Shown piece after piece: positions 1 to 12,000 of a DNA stretch of 64,000 nucleotides. The stretch comes from Chrysopilus asiliformis. Lineage: Eukaryota; Arthropoda; Insecta; Diptera; Rhagionidae. A program made the position numbers and the translations under genes. The stretch's first letter is position 1; every line of letters starts with the position of its first letter. The DNA is taken from assembly GCA_964034945.1 (NCBI GenBank), contig OZ035961.1, forward strand, positions 16,135,243 to 16,199,242. Direction: 5' to 3'. Below the pieces are notes generated by a model. It worked only from the letters and a program-made list of their open reading frames with translations, had not been told where the DNA came from and did not search any database.

Positions 1-54
1 CAAATCAACAGAACGTGCAAAAAAGTGTCGTGAAAAAGCAACAACTTTTTTGTT

Positions 55-117
55 GGAAAACGACGTGTGTGGCGGGCATAAGATTGTGGAAAACGACGTG
101 TGTGGCGGGCATAAGAT
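55..117. repeat. perfect 30-bp tandem duplication
   Basis: A 30-base unit beginning ggaaaacgacgtgtgtggcg occurs at 55-84 and again, identically, at 88-117, a period of 33. Only two units are present. It lies downstream of the DCAF15 gene. The identity suggests a recent duplication. Confidence 0.85.
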
Positions 118-746
118 ATAATGATCGGGCAAAAAACCTGCGCGCAATCAAAAATTTCTGAAGGTGTGGCAAGGACTTAGTTTTTTATGCCGAATTATTT
201 AGTAGAAATAGATATGGCGCCCACGGAAATCCCATCGTAAGACAACCCTAAAAATGCGTTATGAAAAGTCGTATCTTACCATGTTTTATAGGCAGCCCGC
301 AATTAAAATAAAACAAACAATTTTAAAGAGTTATTAAGAGTATATTCCATTGTTTCTCAAATTTATCTCACTCAAAAAAGTCACATTTTTAACAAAATAA
401 AACGAATCACTTAATTATAAAAGTAAAATTTTGTCCCGATTTCTGTACAATTCATGTTATCACTAAAATTAAATTCAGTTTATTAGACGTCTGTTACGGT
501 TTTCTTATAAAAACGTGAACAGATTCTTTGAAATAATTAATAAGTCTTAAAATATATAAGTCAAAATAGTTGTCAAAAGAAATATAATGAGAGCTATAAT
601 GTATGTGATAAATCCTAAAATTTCGTCACATTTTTACACTGTGTAATCGAATCAGACTAAAAATCATGGATTTTATATATATATATAAATATATATTAAA
701 AAAATTATTTAATAAGTGATTAAATATAATTAGCACTTAGCGTTAT
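118..746. other. AT-rich DCAF15 downstream flank
   Basis: No coding sequence is visible. A possible poly(A) signal for the minus-strand DCAF15 gene (AATAAA read on the minus strand) is at 479-484, about 265 bases past the stop codon. The rest is plain AT-rich sequence, including an AT dinucleotide run near 673-695. Confidence 0.4.
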
Positions 747-3700
747 TTAATATCTCATAAGGAATCCGTTTCCTCGATAAAATTCGATTAGATTGTGCTC
801 ATCAACTAGACTTGCTTTTGATTTATCCATATTTGAGTCAAGGACTCGTAAACTATGTGCAAAACTATGAGTTCTATCTAGGCTAGTAGCCAGCTCTACG
901 GCCAATGCTCTTGCGACCTTCGTGAGGCTGCAGCGATTCGATTTTCCTATAGCTGAGCTAGACGGCACCTCCAGGAGTTCCCCGTAATCAACGACGTCCC
1001 AGTCACCGGTGTCCATATTCCAGCGAAACAAAATTCTACACTCAAATTGTTTCCTGTGAAAGACACAGTCGATATTTCGGGAACAGTTTATGCATTGCTT
1101 TATGTTTGTTGGTAGTTGATCGCGGGCTGTGAAATGCGCCATTAATATGCAGGTTATAAAGCTACTTGTCGGACAAACCTGGAAATTAATTTGTTAGAAA
1201 TTATTTCTCCAAAAAAAAATATTAATAATTCTTACATTGATAACTTCGCATGCCCAATCATAAAAAACATCGTACGATTTGTTGTTCGTCTGGCATAGAT
1301 TGCTAATCACATGATAAGTAAAAGTCTCTAAATCGAATGAGTGCTGGGTTATTATCACAGTCGGACATTTGAGTTTCTGGTATGATGTCTGCGATATCAT
1401 TTGCATTACCGAATAGCATGAGCCATGCACTTCCACTGGTAGAAAAGTGTGATATCCTGGCGAAATGCAATCGTCTGTAATTGAAATGGAATTAGCGGTC
1501 GCAGAAAATTTCGTTATATCTGCCATAAATAAAAGAAAACCGAATTTACCTTCCTCACTGGTGATAACCGACGCCGCGTCATCCTCTTCGACAAAACGCC
1601 TTTTGAATTTCTTAGTGCAGCTCGGCTTCTCAGAACCATCCACATGCGGTAGTGGCGAATTCTCTCCAGCCCTACCGCAAACACCGAAATCATCCCGTCG
1701 CGGTGATAGAAAAGGCGATGTCGGTGAAACGTTGCCGACATCGTAATAAGCTCGCTTCGCTGTGTAGACTTGTCGTGGGGAGAGTGTATTTGGTGGTTTA
1801 GTGACTGCTTGCTGCTGTTGATAGTACGATGGGGACATTGATGGCGGAGGGGATTTCTGATGGAAAATTGAGGTCGATTGATTCGCTGTACGACTAGTGG
1901 GGGATCTCATGTAGCGGCTGTTATTTCCAACTGGCGAGCCGCATGGCGATCGAAATCCCTGACTTGGGGAGGCACGATGCAAATGGCTCGTAGTCTCGTA
2001 CGATTGCGACGATGATCCTGACAAATAAATTGTCCCTGAATGTGGCGAATGATGGTGACTAGACGTGTGTGGTGACCGATGCAGACGCGATATCTGCGCT
2101 TGTATCGACAGACGAGCTTTCGTGAATGGAATTATATTCTCCGAATTATCCTCCGAGAATTCATACTTCTTATCAGCCAATCGACGTTTCCGGAACGTTC
2201 CGATCTTCTCGCACTTCTCATTATCCTCAGAGAATTCATATGCACTAGCCTTGTCAATGTTGTTGCACGCCTCACCGCGACTTGCGCTCGTCTGCAGGCC
2301 ATCGGTTGCCATGCCGTTACGATACGACTTCGTTACGATGCGATGGTTCCGTTTGCCTTGATGATGGCTGACCAAACTACCCTTCGTGGCCGCATTCCCT
2401 GTATTGCTTGCCGTGTAACTTAAACTATTTCTACTCGTACTGCTACTGGACGCGGTGCTCGAACCACATGTGAATATCAATTCGTTATAGTTCTTATTCC
2501 TATTTGCTTCGGCGCATGCTAAGCGATTGCCACCCTTTTCAACGGGACTCAATGGCGATTCAATATCGAATTCCGAAAAGTCCGCTAATATCCGGGCGAC
2601 TATGTTATTTTTGTTATCACAACCGATTTCAGTGCTGGATGTTGGCGATTTCTTTTCGCTGCCATCCTGGCTAAAATCTGAAGCAGTCTTATCTGGTTTC
2701 GGTAAATTGCTCGAATCGAACGTCATTGCGCTGCACTGCGGTTGCTGTTGTTGAAGCGTTGTGACGCCGGAATAGCCACTCCCGCTAGCACCACTTCCAC
2801 CACTTCGTCCCATGTAAGAGATCGGAGTGATTCCAAGATTTGACAAAGCTGTCGCTTGTTGACTGTGATGATGCTGTGGCGATGATGATGGCGGCTGTTG
2901 CTTCTGTATTTCTAGATCAACATGCAGCATGTGAATAAAGCCGTTTGCTAGGAAAACAATTTTCTCAGGACATGTAAGCGTTATGAACGGATTGAAATTT
3001 GGATCCGATTCGGTCGTTGAGTATTTCGTGTGAATTGTTAGATTGCATTTTATGCAGAGGGCATCTAAAATTGAGAAAAAAAACATTTCTAATTGTTAAA
3101 CATTTCTAAGTATTGATTTTTTGCACCGAAAAGCAATCAAATCACTGAAATTTCGTTTCCAGTTAAATTTTTTTGTTCGTTAATGACCTCCAAAAAATTT
3201 TCCAAGAAAAGAGAATATTTAAAAAAAATTTCTTACATCCATCCGAATCAATATCGCGTAACTTTTTGCAGTCCAAACAACCCAATTTAGGAACTCTGGC
3301 TATTGTTAGATAGGAATCCTCATTTTCACACTCCGAACCACCATGAATTACCAATAGGCTTGAATTATTCATCCATTGTGTCATTGTGACGAGCTTCAAA
3401 TTGTCAACGCCGTGATCGTCAAACAGACAAACTTTGAAATATTTCCCTAGTGGTAAATGCGGACGATAGATCCAAAAATACAATCTAAAATTAAAGATTT
3501 GAGTGTTATGAAATGTTTTTTTTTAGTTAAAATGAAAAACTGTTACGTGTATTTATAATATGTGCTGAAATTGTAGTCCGTTGATAGCGAACCCTCATCG
3601 TAGCAGACTTTGTAGCTTAGCAAATATTGGCCACATATCGTCAATCCCATGAAAATGTGACTAAAATGAGATTTTTTTTATTAAAAAACATACGAAAAAC

Positions 3701-6700
3701 TACAATTGCCAGGGAGTAATCGTAAAATACTCTATTCGAGGGCTGAGAAATTATACCTTTATAAATTTTTTGCTACGACTCACCGTTTCCGAGAAAGTCG
3801 TAGAAAATTGTGTATGTGGGAAAGGGGGGAGGGGGGAAGAAACGTGACCGGGACCTCTGGCGAGAGATATTACGGCAGGCCAAGACTGGAAACCGGTTGT
3901 AGTGCCGAGAGAGAGAGATAGACGGGGAAGAAATAACTCGATTTTGTGCGTTCAAGAACTTAGCTTTGCTATTTACAAAAAACACAACGGTAGAAAGTTT
4001 CAAGTCTCTAGCTCAATCCTTTGGAAAGTTATTAAGCGGCCCGAACACGTTAATTTCATTGTTGTGTCCAAATAGTCGTTCGATGCGTTACAAACGTTAT
4101 ACTAAGGGCCCTATTCTAGAGACTGTCAGTAACCTATGCCTAGTCATAACTCGATCATAATATTATCATATTTTCACGATATAACTAGTTCCTCTTGCCT
4201 TGTATCTCTGTGAATTGAGATTTGAGAAACTTCCCATTTAATTAAAAATAGAAAAAATTACTAAAAATCCATGATTTTTTTCCTGTAAAAATACTTTTGT
4301 TTTACTTACAAAATAACTCAACGTAAGGCGAATTTCCACGAGTTTTTTTTCTGTGGAAATGAGACACAAATTTCAAGTTTCTCGGAAAAACATTTCTTAA
4401 AAGCGATTTTTTTTCTTTTTTTTTAAATACAAGAATTTGTAGAGCAATTTTTCATAAAATATTTTTTTCCAATTCTTCACGTGGAATTTCGTTTTAAATA
4501 TACTAGAAAATATATTTTTGTTATAGCGTTGGGATGAGGTGGAATCGGGTACAGTGATAGTTGAATGTGATAACCACTTGTGAACGTTTTGGACCTCGAT
4601 AACATTTCAAAAATACAATTTGCATGGTTTGCAACATTAATTGGGCAATTTTCGAGTTAGAACTTTAGAGAGAAAATAATGAATTGCTCATAAAATCCGT
4701 GACGTTAATTTTTGCTTTCCATTTGAAAAGTAAGAGTGAAATGGAAAGTTTTAGTCAAAAATTAGCCCCAAACTAATATGAAACTTTTAATTGGTTTTAC
4801 TAAAGAAAATTTGGTAAAACTAGATAAAATACTTTTACGACACCCAAAAACTTCTTCGTTTCAACCAATATTAAGTTTCTTTTAGCAATTTCAATCACAC
4901 TTTTTGCTTACTAAAGCAGTTTCTTTCTTTTTAGTGCAATTTTTTCATAAAATATTTTTTTCCAATTCTTACTAAAGCTTTTTTTTAGTGCGTTTTAAAA
5001 ATTGAAGGTTTTACAAATGAATGATTTCGATTAGTTTCGCATTAAGAACAGGAAACGGTTTGTAATTTTCAAAGATCAGTTCGAGTCTCCCTAATGATTA
5101 ACACTGGGGCTCCTTAGATACTCGTAATTTAATGTAAAATAAGTAGGGGAGACTGGGGTATTCTGGACCGCTTTTTCATTTTGGCTAAAAACTCGCAAAA
5201 AAATAACTTTTTCTGAAAATTTCAAAGCTTGAATTTGTAGTACGATAAATAACCTCTCTTTGGGTCACAGCAGTTCGGTCAAATTGTATTAAATTATACA
5301 AGTTTTATCAGTCGGCGCAAAAATGGCGTTTTTGCGATTTTGAAAAATCTCGGGGTATTGTGGACCACTTTGTAAATCGATTAAAAATGGAAAAATGTGA
5401 TAGACAAACTTTTTTTTTTGATTCATATATTTATTATATAACAGACAAAGTGAAATGAAGTGAAAAATTGCAATGAAAATCAGTCCGAAACGCAATGTTC
5501 GCAAGTCCAGTAACTTGCAGTCATTCCGGAGCATCCCAAGTGAACAGCTCGATCGCACACGTTGCAATGGATGGTATTTCGGCGGTTCATTTTTTTTTGC
5601 ATATTTTTCTTACAAATTATGCAGAAATCGATGTATTCTTCCACCTCACAATAGGTTGAAGATGGTTTTTCTTCTGTGATGTCTTCGATTTGACACGATC
5701 TTTTTGCTTTTTCGATTATGGTTTATCACCTTTTCTCTCCAATCTCTTTCGCTTCATATCAGCCTTCTCACGAAGGTCATTTACATCCTCTGGCGATGTC
5801 AGAACGGCCGATTTAGAAACTAGCTTGTATACCCGTCGTTGCCGGGTTAAGCTTTTTGTCTAAATTTTAGAATACGAAGAAAACCGGAAAGAACTTAAAA
5901 ACTTTTTAATGGGTCTATGTTGGGGCTGGACCCACGACGAACATCTATGCCAAATTTCAGGCCAATCGGTTCAGTAGTTTCCTCGCGAAAGAGTAACATA
6001 GAGGGAAAACTAGGTTTCGAAATCACTTTACCCCCTCCCCTTGCTCCCCCCACCACTCGCGCTCCTTTTCCGTATGCCTATGTTGGAACCAGAACTACCA
6101 CAGACACTCATCCCAAATTTCAAGTCAATCGGTTCAGCCGTTTTCGCGTGAAAGAGGAACAGACAGACAGACAGATAGACATACACCAACTCATTTTTAT
6201 TTATTAGTATGATTGCCGAAAATCTAATGCTGTGTTTTTTCAAGAAAAAACCCTTTTATGCATCAAATACACAAAGTTTGCTTGTCAAATGTCAAGAATT
6301 GAGTGGTCCATAATTCCCCGACAAAAGTGGTCCACAATTCCCCGAATGCTCTTTTTTACAATATGGCAGCTATTAGTAACACAATGCAAACTTCATGCAA
6401 AATTTCTTGTCAGTGTCGAATGCTTAAGGCTCCGCGAATATTATCAATATATTTACTTGAGTTGATTCTCCAAAAATGTGGTTAAATTTAAGCGAAATAC
6501 AAAGTGAAAAAAAAAATTTCGAAGTATCACTTTTCTATTTGCTATCGAAGCGAGGTGATAGTGCGTATACACAAGTCGAGTACTGTTAGGAAAATTAGCT
6601 TAACATGAGGCAAACTGATTACAGTTATTTGCAGCTACCAACCACTACTAGGGGAAAGAAAATGACGCTGGTCCGCAATTCCCCGTGGTCCAGAATACCC

Positions 6701-7131
6701 CAGTTTCCCCTATATGGTATGAAATTGTCCGTAATTAATAATAAAAAAAATCCTCTAGGCTATTTCAATAAATCAAATAAATGAAATTATAATCGATGAA
6801 TGTGATTGTGCCTCCTTACCCCCGCAAATAGCAGTAGGGAACGATATCCTTAAGACAAAACCTAAGTCTACTTGGCACTTTGTTAAATGCTGGCTGATTG
6901 CTCCTTCCCATCACGCTCGTCGACAGGTAGCCACTCCGCTGAAAGAAACCAGTTTTAGTTTGTAAAAAGGATATTCGCAGGCGAACTCACCTCACGATTC
7001 AACAACTTAAAGAAAATGTTTTCATCCTGCGAATCCTTGGATTTGCTCGGCGTAATCTCATTTTCCTCATTTTCAAGGGGGAAGTCCTCGTCGGAGGATG
7101 ACTCGCTGTAAAAGTGCTGCTGGAGGTCCAT
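747..7131 (-). CDS. DCAF15: DCAF15, DDB1- and CUL4-associated factor 15
   Basis: Seven exons on the minus strand: 6991-7131, 6820-6938, 3547-3660, 3237-3484, 1550-3064, 1236-1474 and 747-1178. All introns are GT-AG and the phases join cleanly to give about 935 residues. Hallmarks of the family are visible: KVPSRLRFCLKDIV followed across a splice by GHIFMGLTICGQYLLSY, then YFWIYRPHLPLGKYFKVCLF, a CxxC-like segment, LTIHTKY, and the C-terminal segment ending in GNGFLMRY. In the family, DCAF15 is a substrate receptor of the CUL4-DDB1-DDA1 ubiquitin ligase. Residues about 260-710, all in exon 5, are a Ser/Gln/His-rich, probably disordered insert that makes this protein much longer than the human one (about 600). 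The 75-nt intron at 1475-1549 has length divisible by three and no stop, so it could be retained. I prefer splicing because it restores an acidic EEDDCIS motif like human DCAF15. The start at 7131 precedes an acidic N-terminus. Confidence 0.9.
3709..4106 (+). repeat. dispersed repeat fragment (tagctcaatcc family)
   Basis: This stretch shares phrases with other places in the window: tcaagaacttagctttgc and tcaagtctctagctcaatcc recur at about 50510-50580 and 51190-51260, and tcgatgcgttacaaacg recurs near 51982. These phrases overlap those of the DINE-like family. It also holds a purine-rich ggggggagggggga tract near 3824. The boundaries are approximate. Confidence 0.5.
5480..5820 (-). pseudogene. 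transposase C-terminal fragment, PHD-like zinc finger
   Basis: Read on the minus strand from 5820 down, the frame gives SKSAVLTSPEDVNDLREKAD, a basic stretch, one in-frame stop, and then in a neighbouring frame a Cys/His-rich tail. That tail contains DFCIICKKNMQKK, IHCNVCDRAVHLGCSG and YWTCEHC and ends at a stop at 5480-5482. The CxxC...CxxC...H..C...CxxC spacing resembles a PHD finger. Upstream coding sequence is cut off by the inserted repeat at 5820. The stop and frame change show it is dead. Confidence 0.6.
5820..6213 (+). repeat. dispersed repeat, cccgtcgttgccgggttaa family, copy 1
   Basis: It begins tagcttgtatacccgtcgtt and ends with a (gaca)n tract and ttattagtatgat. The interior carries repeated units with aatcggttcagtagtttcc and cgcgaaagagtaacatagag. 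A second copy lies at 22841-23326 with the same ends. The layout, with a microsatellite just before an attagtatgat terminus, resembles short non-autonomous repeats common in insect genomes. I cannot assign a class. This copy is inserted into the transposon at 5146-6710. Confidence 0.75.
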
Positions 7132-8336
7132 TTCGATTTACCGATCGGATTGATTAACTGGCAAAAGAACCACAAAGCAACGTGAAACTGTTCATTCGTG
7201 TGCTGAAGCGGTATTTCGGGGAAATTGTAACCACACTTGAAGTGCACACCCGAATTCTGAAGTTGCTTATCACTTTTCTTTGCTATTTTCTGGCATTTCC
7301 CGATATTTTCGTTTTATTTCAAGGGAACAAGTCTGAAAAACTTTGACAACCGATTTTCTTTCTCTTTCTGTTCTGATTTTCTGTTGCTGACAGTATCAGT
7401 GGACAAGCCTAAATAGATAGTGTGTGAGGTGTTTACAGTGCATATTCGTAAAGCCCTAATTGTGAATATTTTCACAAACCAAAAGGTTCGAATCTTTGAG
7501 TGCACCAATAGTTGCAATACCTGGCACTTGGAGGTACTGAAGTTCAATTTTTGAATGTTGGCGCGAAACTTTGTTTTTGCGATACAAAAGCTATAATGTA
7601 GTAAAAGAAAATAGATTCAAGTCACATCTTCAAATTAAATTTGACAAGAAATTAACCTGAATTCGAAGAACCATTGAACACTGCGTCTAACTGCCAGATT
7701 CAGAAGTTTATTCTATTACAATTGGATAAAGGACTTTTACCATCCCTCGTTTTTCGTCCCAAAGGATGTTCCGCGTCAAGAAAGTTTTTTAGTTTTTTAA
7801 ATATTCTCTTAGAAAGAAATTCTAGCATAATTAGCAATTAGATGAGTTTTCTTTAAACAAAAATTTTTCTAAAATTATTTTTATAAGTCTGAATGTTTTT
7901 ATATTCGAAATATACTTTTTCATATTCCAAACATACGAGGGGGGTAGGGGCAAGTATGTGATAAATATAAAATTTTTCCAAATTTCTTTTACAGAATCTG
8001 GCGTAAATATTTAAATCCAGAGCTACACAGTTCCAATAGTAAATTATATCAATTTTTCGTATTTTTCATGATACCCAAATAAATGCAATTGTAAAATACT
8101 ACAATAATAAAAGAGGAAAGCTTGGTATGTAAGAACTTTAGGGATACATGAGCCCCGAATGAATACTCGTTGAAAAAATACGCCGTAGGAGGTAAACATA
8201 TACGTTTAAGTTACAACAAACTCTCAATTGCAGAAGAGTTTGCTTTGCATATTTGGTGATAGTTTTTCCTTGCGTTTGATGAATTACAACACTAAATTTA
8301 ATCATCCGCACGGCGAGAAAAGATAGTAAATTTCAC
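7132..8336. other. DCAF15 upstream and peroxidase downstream intergenic region
   Basis: This is the interval between the DCAF15 start and the 3' side of the peroxidase gene; both are on the minus strand. The first 450 bases have mixed composition and probably hold the DCAF15 promoter and 5' leader. No exon, promoter motif or repeat could be defended. The rest is AT-rich. Confidence 0.4.
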
Positions 8337-8548
8337 TACTTTATACTGGGAAATCGTCACTATTACTAAATTAGTGGATTTCAAATACAAAAATAGTCAA
8401 AATCGACAGTTTTTATAAGAAATTTAACTACTTAGTAGTAAAATTTACTAGTTTGTAGTTAATTTGAATATTTTTTCAATTGAAATTAACTATTTTACAA
8501 TTGAAATTAACTATTTTAGTGATAGTCCCGATTTCCCATTATAAAGTA
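8337..8548. mobile_element. MITE with about 38-bp inverted ends
   Basis: The left end tactttatactgggaaatcg is matched by the reverse complement of the right end, tactttataatgggaaatcg. The match continues, imperfectly, for about 38 bases per arm. The 212-bp span has no coding content, with AT-rich internal repeats (caattgaaattaactatttt occurs twice). No clear target duplication was seen. Confidence 0.65.
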
Positions 8549-9013
8549 GATATATTTATTATTATTTTTTGCGGGACAAAAGTTTAATTTCCGGTACTCT
8601 GGACAGCGTGCGATTCCGGTATTGTTACGAGTAAACTAAGAGTAGTAATTTTTTGTAACAACAAGTGGAGGTGACAATTTTTTAAAATTCTTTTTTCCAT
8701 GTTATTGGATATAAAAATTAATTTCAACCATACTCTAAATTAATAGCAACCAATTTTTAAATCACAATGTAAAAAAGCATTTTATTTATTCGCTATTAAA
8801 TATTACAAAGCATTTTTATAAATGTTTAGAAATTAAATCTAAGAATTTAATAAATAAAAAATAAATAATTTTATATAAATATTTTCCATACAATAGGATA
8901 AAATAAAACAAATAACGAGGAAAAGGAGGCAGAGATTATTATTTAAGTAGCAATTAAGAGAGCATCAATTAAAAAATATAAAAACACGATCGGCGTGCAG
9001 AAAATTCTTAGAA
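8549..9013. other. AT-rich 3' flank of the peroxidase gene
   Basis: No gene is visible. A possible minus-strand poly(A) signal (AATAAA) lies near 8782. The region at 8760-8900 is very AT-rich. Confidence 0.35.
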
Positions 9014-12000
9014 TCAATCCATCGTCCTTGAGTTGCGTTGATGATGTTCGGTCAATCCTGTCGTGTGTTTTCTGCGAATTTCCGCTATCGTGACCCGCAT
9101 GGGTTTAGGGAACTCCATAGTCGCCACATTTCCCACATTCAACTCTGGTATTGCTGGCAAGAGCGGCTTTTCCAGTGGTATATCGTAAATTGCCCAATTN
9201 NNNNNNNNNNNNNNNNNNNNNNNNNNNNNNNNNNNNNNNNNNNNNNNNNNNNNNNNNNNNNNNNNNNNNNNNNNNNNNNNNNNNNNNNNNNNNNNNNNNN
9301 NNNNNNNNNNNNNNNNNNNNNNNNNNNNNNNNNNNNNNNNNNNNNNNNNNNNNNNNNNNNNNNNNNNNNNNNNNNNNNNNNNNNNNNNNNNNNNNNNNNA
9401 AGGATTTCTAATATTATCGAATATGCTGTTACTTCCGATCATAAAGAATGTCTGCAGAAAATTCGGCTGTTGTGTGGTGGTCGGAGGTCGTGACGGAGGA
9501 TCCTCGCGATCGTTCAAATAAATGATCGTTGGAGGTTTAGTGATCGGTCCAAAGTCCTCGTACGATTCGTAAGGTCGGGGTCGACTAGTCGTCGGTCTGT
9601 AGCTGAAGGAGTCGTGGGATTCGAGGTGTAGTCAAAGTAGTTTTGAGTCTGTGGTCGTTTACTGTTAGTCGGTCTTATGTTAATCTCGATCTCGTACTCG
9701 TTAGCGTCTGGTGCAGCAATAACGACCTTTTGCGGTTTCTGTCGGTTGCCGTAAGTCGGTACGTCGTCACCATAGTGTCTCTGTTCGACTTTTGTCGCAG
9801 TACTTTTGTTACTGCCCTTTAAACTACCGTTAATAAAATAGATCGCACCACGTCCCTCCTGAATCTGTTTTCCGTCCATATTGATGTCAATGTTTTCTTG
9901 TCTCGGTATCAGTTCAGAGTCATCGTCAACACTTCGTCGTAGTATCAGTGGAATATTATTAACAATAACTGTACGTCTCGTCGTTAGGGTGTGTCTCTTA
10001 TTGCCCGAGTGCGTGGGTGCAGTTTTCAAGGTTACTTTGCGTTTCTTGCTACTGTCCAATTTATTATGTATGCGGTCGGCCGTAGGTTTTGTCGTACGTG
10101 TCCTGGTCGGTATGAGGTCAAGTTTGTTGTCAATTTTCGTAACGTTACTGTGTTCAGGTCGTTGCAGTCCAATCGAGCCGTTCGGTACAAAGTCCACGTG
10201 ATTCAATTGGGTCACATTGGGTGTTTTGGGTATCTTGTTCTCCTTTAGGCTGGTAGAAAGTGGCGAAGAAGCGCTTTTGTGGAGGAACGGATCGAGTTCC
10301 CTCCATGGCAGAAGATCAATGGGGGCTAACGACCCCTCCCCACATGGAATTCTCTGGTTGCCAGGCATCAAATGGGGGAGAAGAACGTGCGGCTGGAGAG
10401 TTCCACTCCCTAGAGCTCGGCAAATAACCTGCGCTAGTGATGTCCTTCGGATTGCGTGCAATTGGGCGGGTGTAAATGAGTTCTCGAATCCAGCATTTTC
10501 ATACCAAAAACGGTCACCCTTTCGCAAATTGCTGAATTGTTGCGCAATAATGCAGGCAAATGTGGGTCCAACGAGACCTCCAATCACTGGGCGTTCGGCA
10601 ATTCCACCGACAAATAGATCGATGTCGTGGACGCTTCGATATGCGTTGCCAATTCTCGTTGCTGATCCTGGACCAACGATCTTTTCCAGATCCTCCCAAG
10701 TTCGAACCGCACTAAGTCCGCATGGTTCTCGCCAAGCGGTGTACGGGGGAATCCCGTGATCGCGACCTCTTTGAATGTTGATCGCTGCCAAATCCAATCC
10801 GAATGGGAAACCTGTTTAAAAAGTAAAAAAATTACTATTTGGATTTATATACAGCGTGCTCTCGAATGCTCTGCAAATTTCTTATCAATACTCCCAAGTA
10901 CTTCTAAGTAGACATCCTAGAAGTTCTTTCAAGTATTTATACGCAGTTTGCACAGCATTCGAAGTCATATTTTCTGGAAGACCCTTATCAGAAAAATAAG
11001 GACTATTATAAAATATTTGAAGCTAATTTCAGGCTTTTTGGAGTTCCGCCTCCTCTCGTCGTTTTTTTTTTAATTTTTGGTATGGGGTTTAGTACTGCCG
11101 TGACATTACCGCAGTTCACCTTTTTCCCTACGACCTCCTTTTTCCCTTTTTACGAAAAGATATCGAAATAAAAATCCTAAACTTACTTCCACTCTGAAAC
11201 AGATGATTCGTCAGTTCCGGTGTTATGAATTCATCACGTTGCTGGGCATTTTGAGTCGCCATACCCCGAAGAAGTCGATGTAGAGAACCTGGCGACCCCA
11301 TATCTCCTCTTGAGAATTCTTCATGCAGTGTCACATCTAAACGACATCAAATTAATTGTATTTAAGCACAAGAATGTTTTTTTTTCTTACTATTATCAAT
11401 AAAATTATGATTCCGATCGCATCTCATGTATGATCCTTGAACCAAAGAATGTCCAAACCGGAAGGCAGCTGCAGAAAACGCATTCGCAACGGAAGGATTC
11501 ACGTTCGGATCGTATTTTGTGTAGTATCCTGTGGACAGGAGGTCCAAATCGAATAATCTGCAAACTTCCTTGCCAAGGACGAGAGGTAAAAATTCTCTGT
11601 AGCTGATATGCTGAAACAGGGAACCAATGATTCTTCTAGCTTCCTGATAGACCTTCTCATCACTCCAATGGGGATTCAGATCACTCAATTCAATCGCAAT
11701 ACGATTGTGTTCTCCGACAAAAATGTGGTGCATCGCCAGGAGTCCTGGTTGCTCCCCACTTCGTCCATCGCCAGCACGAATACATTGACTGCCAATACCA
11801 ATAGCACCACGAAGACATACATCATCCCTTGGATTACCCCGCCCGAAGAGCAACAGTCCGTTTCGAAACACACGAGCACTGTCTGAGGTTCTAGCGTTAC
11901 TGGAATAAATCGGGGAAGCATCCAGAAATGACGTCACTTGGTTGGTTTGTTCTCGCCAAGACAGAACGCAGTCTCTTCGCTGAGCGGGAGCTGACCGCAG

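Larger units (their letters stand above)
5146..6710 (-). mobile_element. degenerate terminal-inverted-repeat DNA transposon
   Basis: The left end ggggagactggggtattctg and the right end (reverse complement ggggaaactggggtattctg) form inverted repeats of at least 24 bp with one mismatch. They are flanked by TA on both sides (5144-5145 and 6711-6712), which suggests a TA target duplication. Phrases such as gtggtccacaattccccg recur inside. A minus-strand C-terminal transposase remnant with a zinc-finger-like Cys/His pattern lies at 5480-5820. The element is interrupted by the repeat at 5820-6213. A C-terminal PHD-like finger and TA target are known in some insect pogo/Tigger-like transposases, but I cannot fix the superfamily. 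Confidence 0.75.
3661..6819 (-). other. DCAF15: DCAF15 intron 2, filled with repeats
   Basis: This 3.2-kb intron has donor GTAAGG at 6819 and acceptor TTTTAG ending at 3661. It contains a dispersed-repeat fragment (about 3709-4106), AT-rich sequence in which a stretch near 4443-4478 recurs near 4942-4975, and the inverted-repeat transposon at 5146-6710, itself broken by another repeat. The other introns of the gene are at most about 170 nt, so most of this length is probably acquired. Confidence 0.75.

Noticed and set aside
5070..5095. T-loop-like gttcgagtc, possible tRNA
   Set aside because: No acceptor stem, anticodon arm or D arm can be drawn around it.
9881..10759. Plus-strand open frames opposite the peroxidase exons
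   Set aside because: They are antisense shadows; the minus strand carries the conserved haem peroxidase motifs and consistent splice phases.
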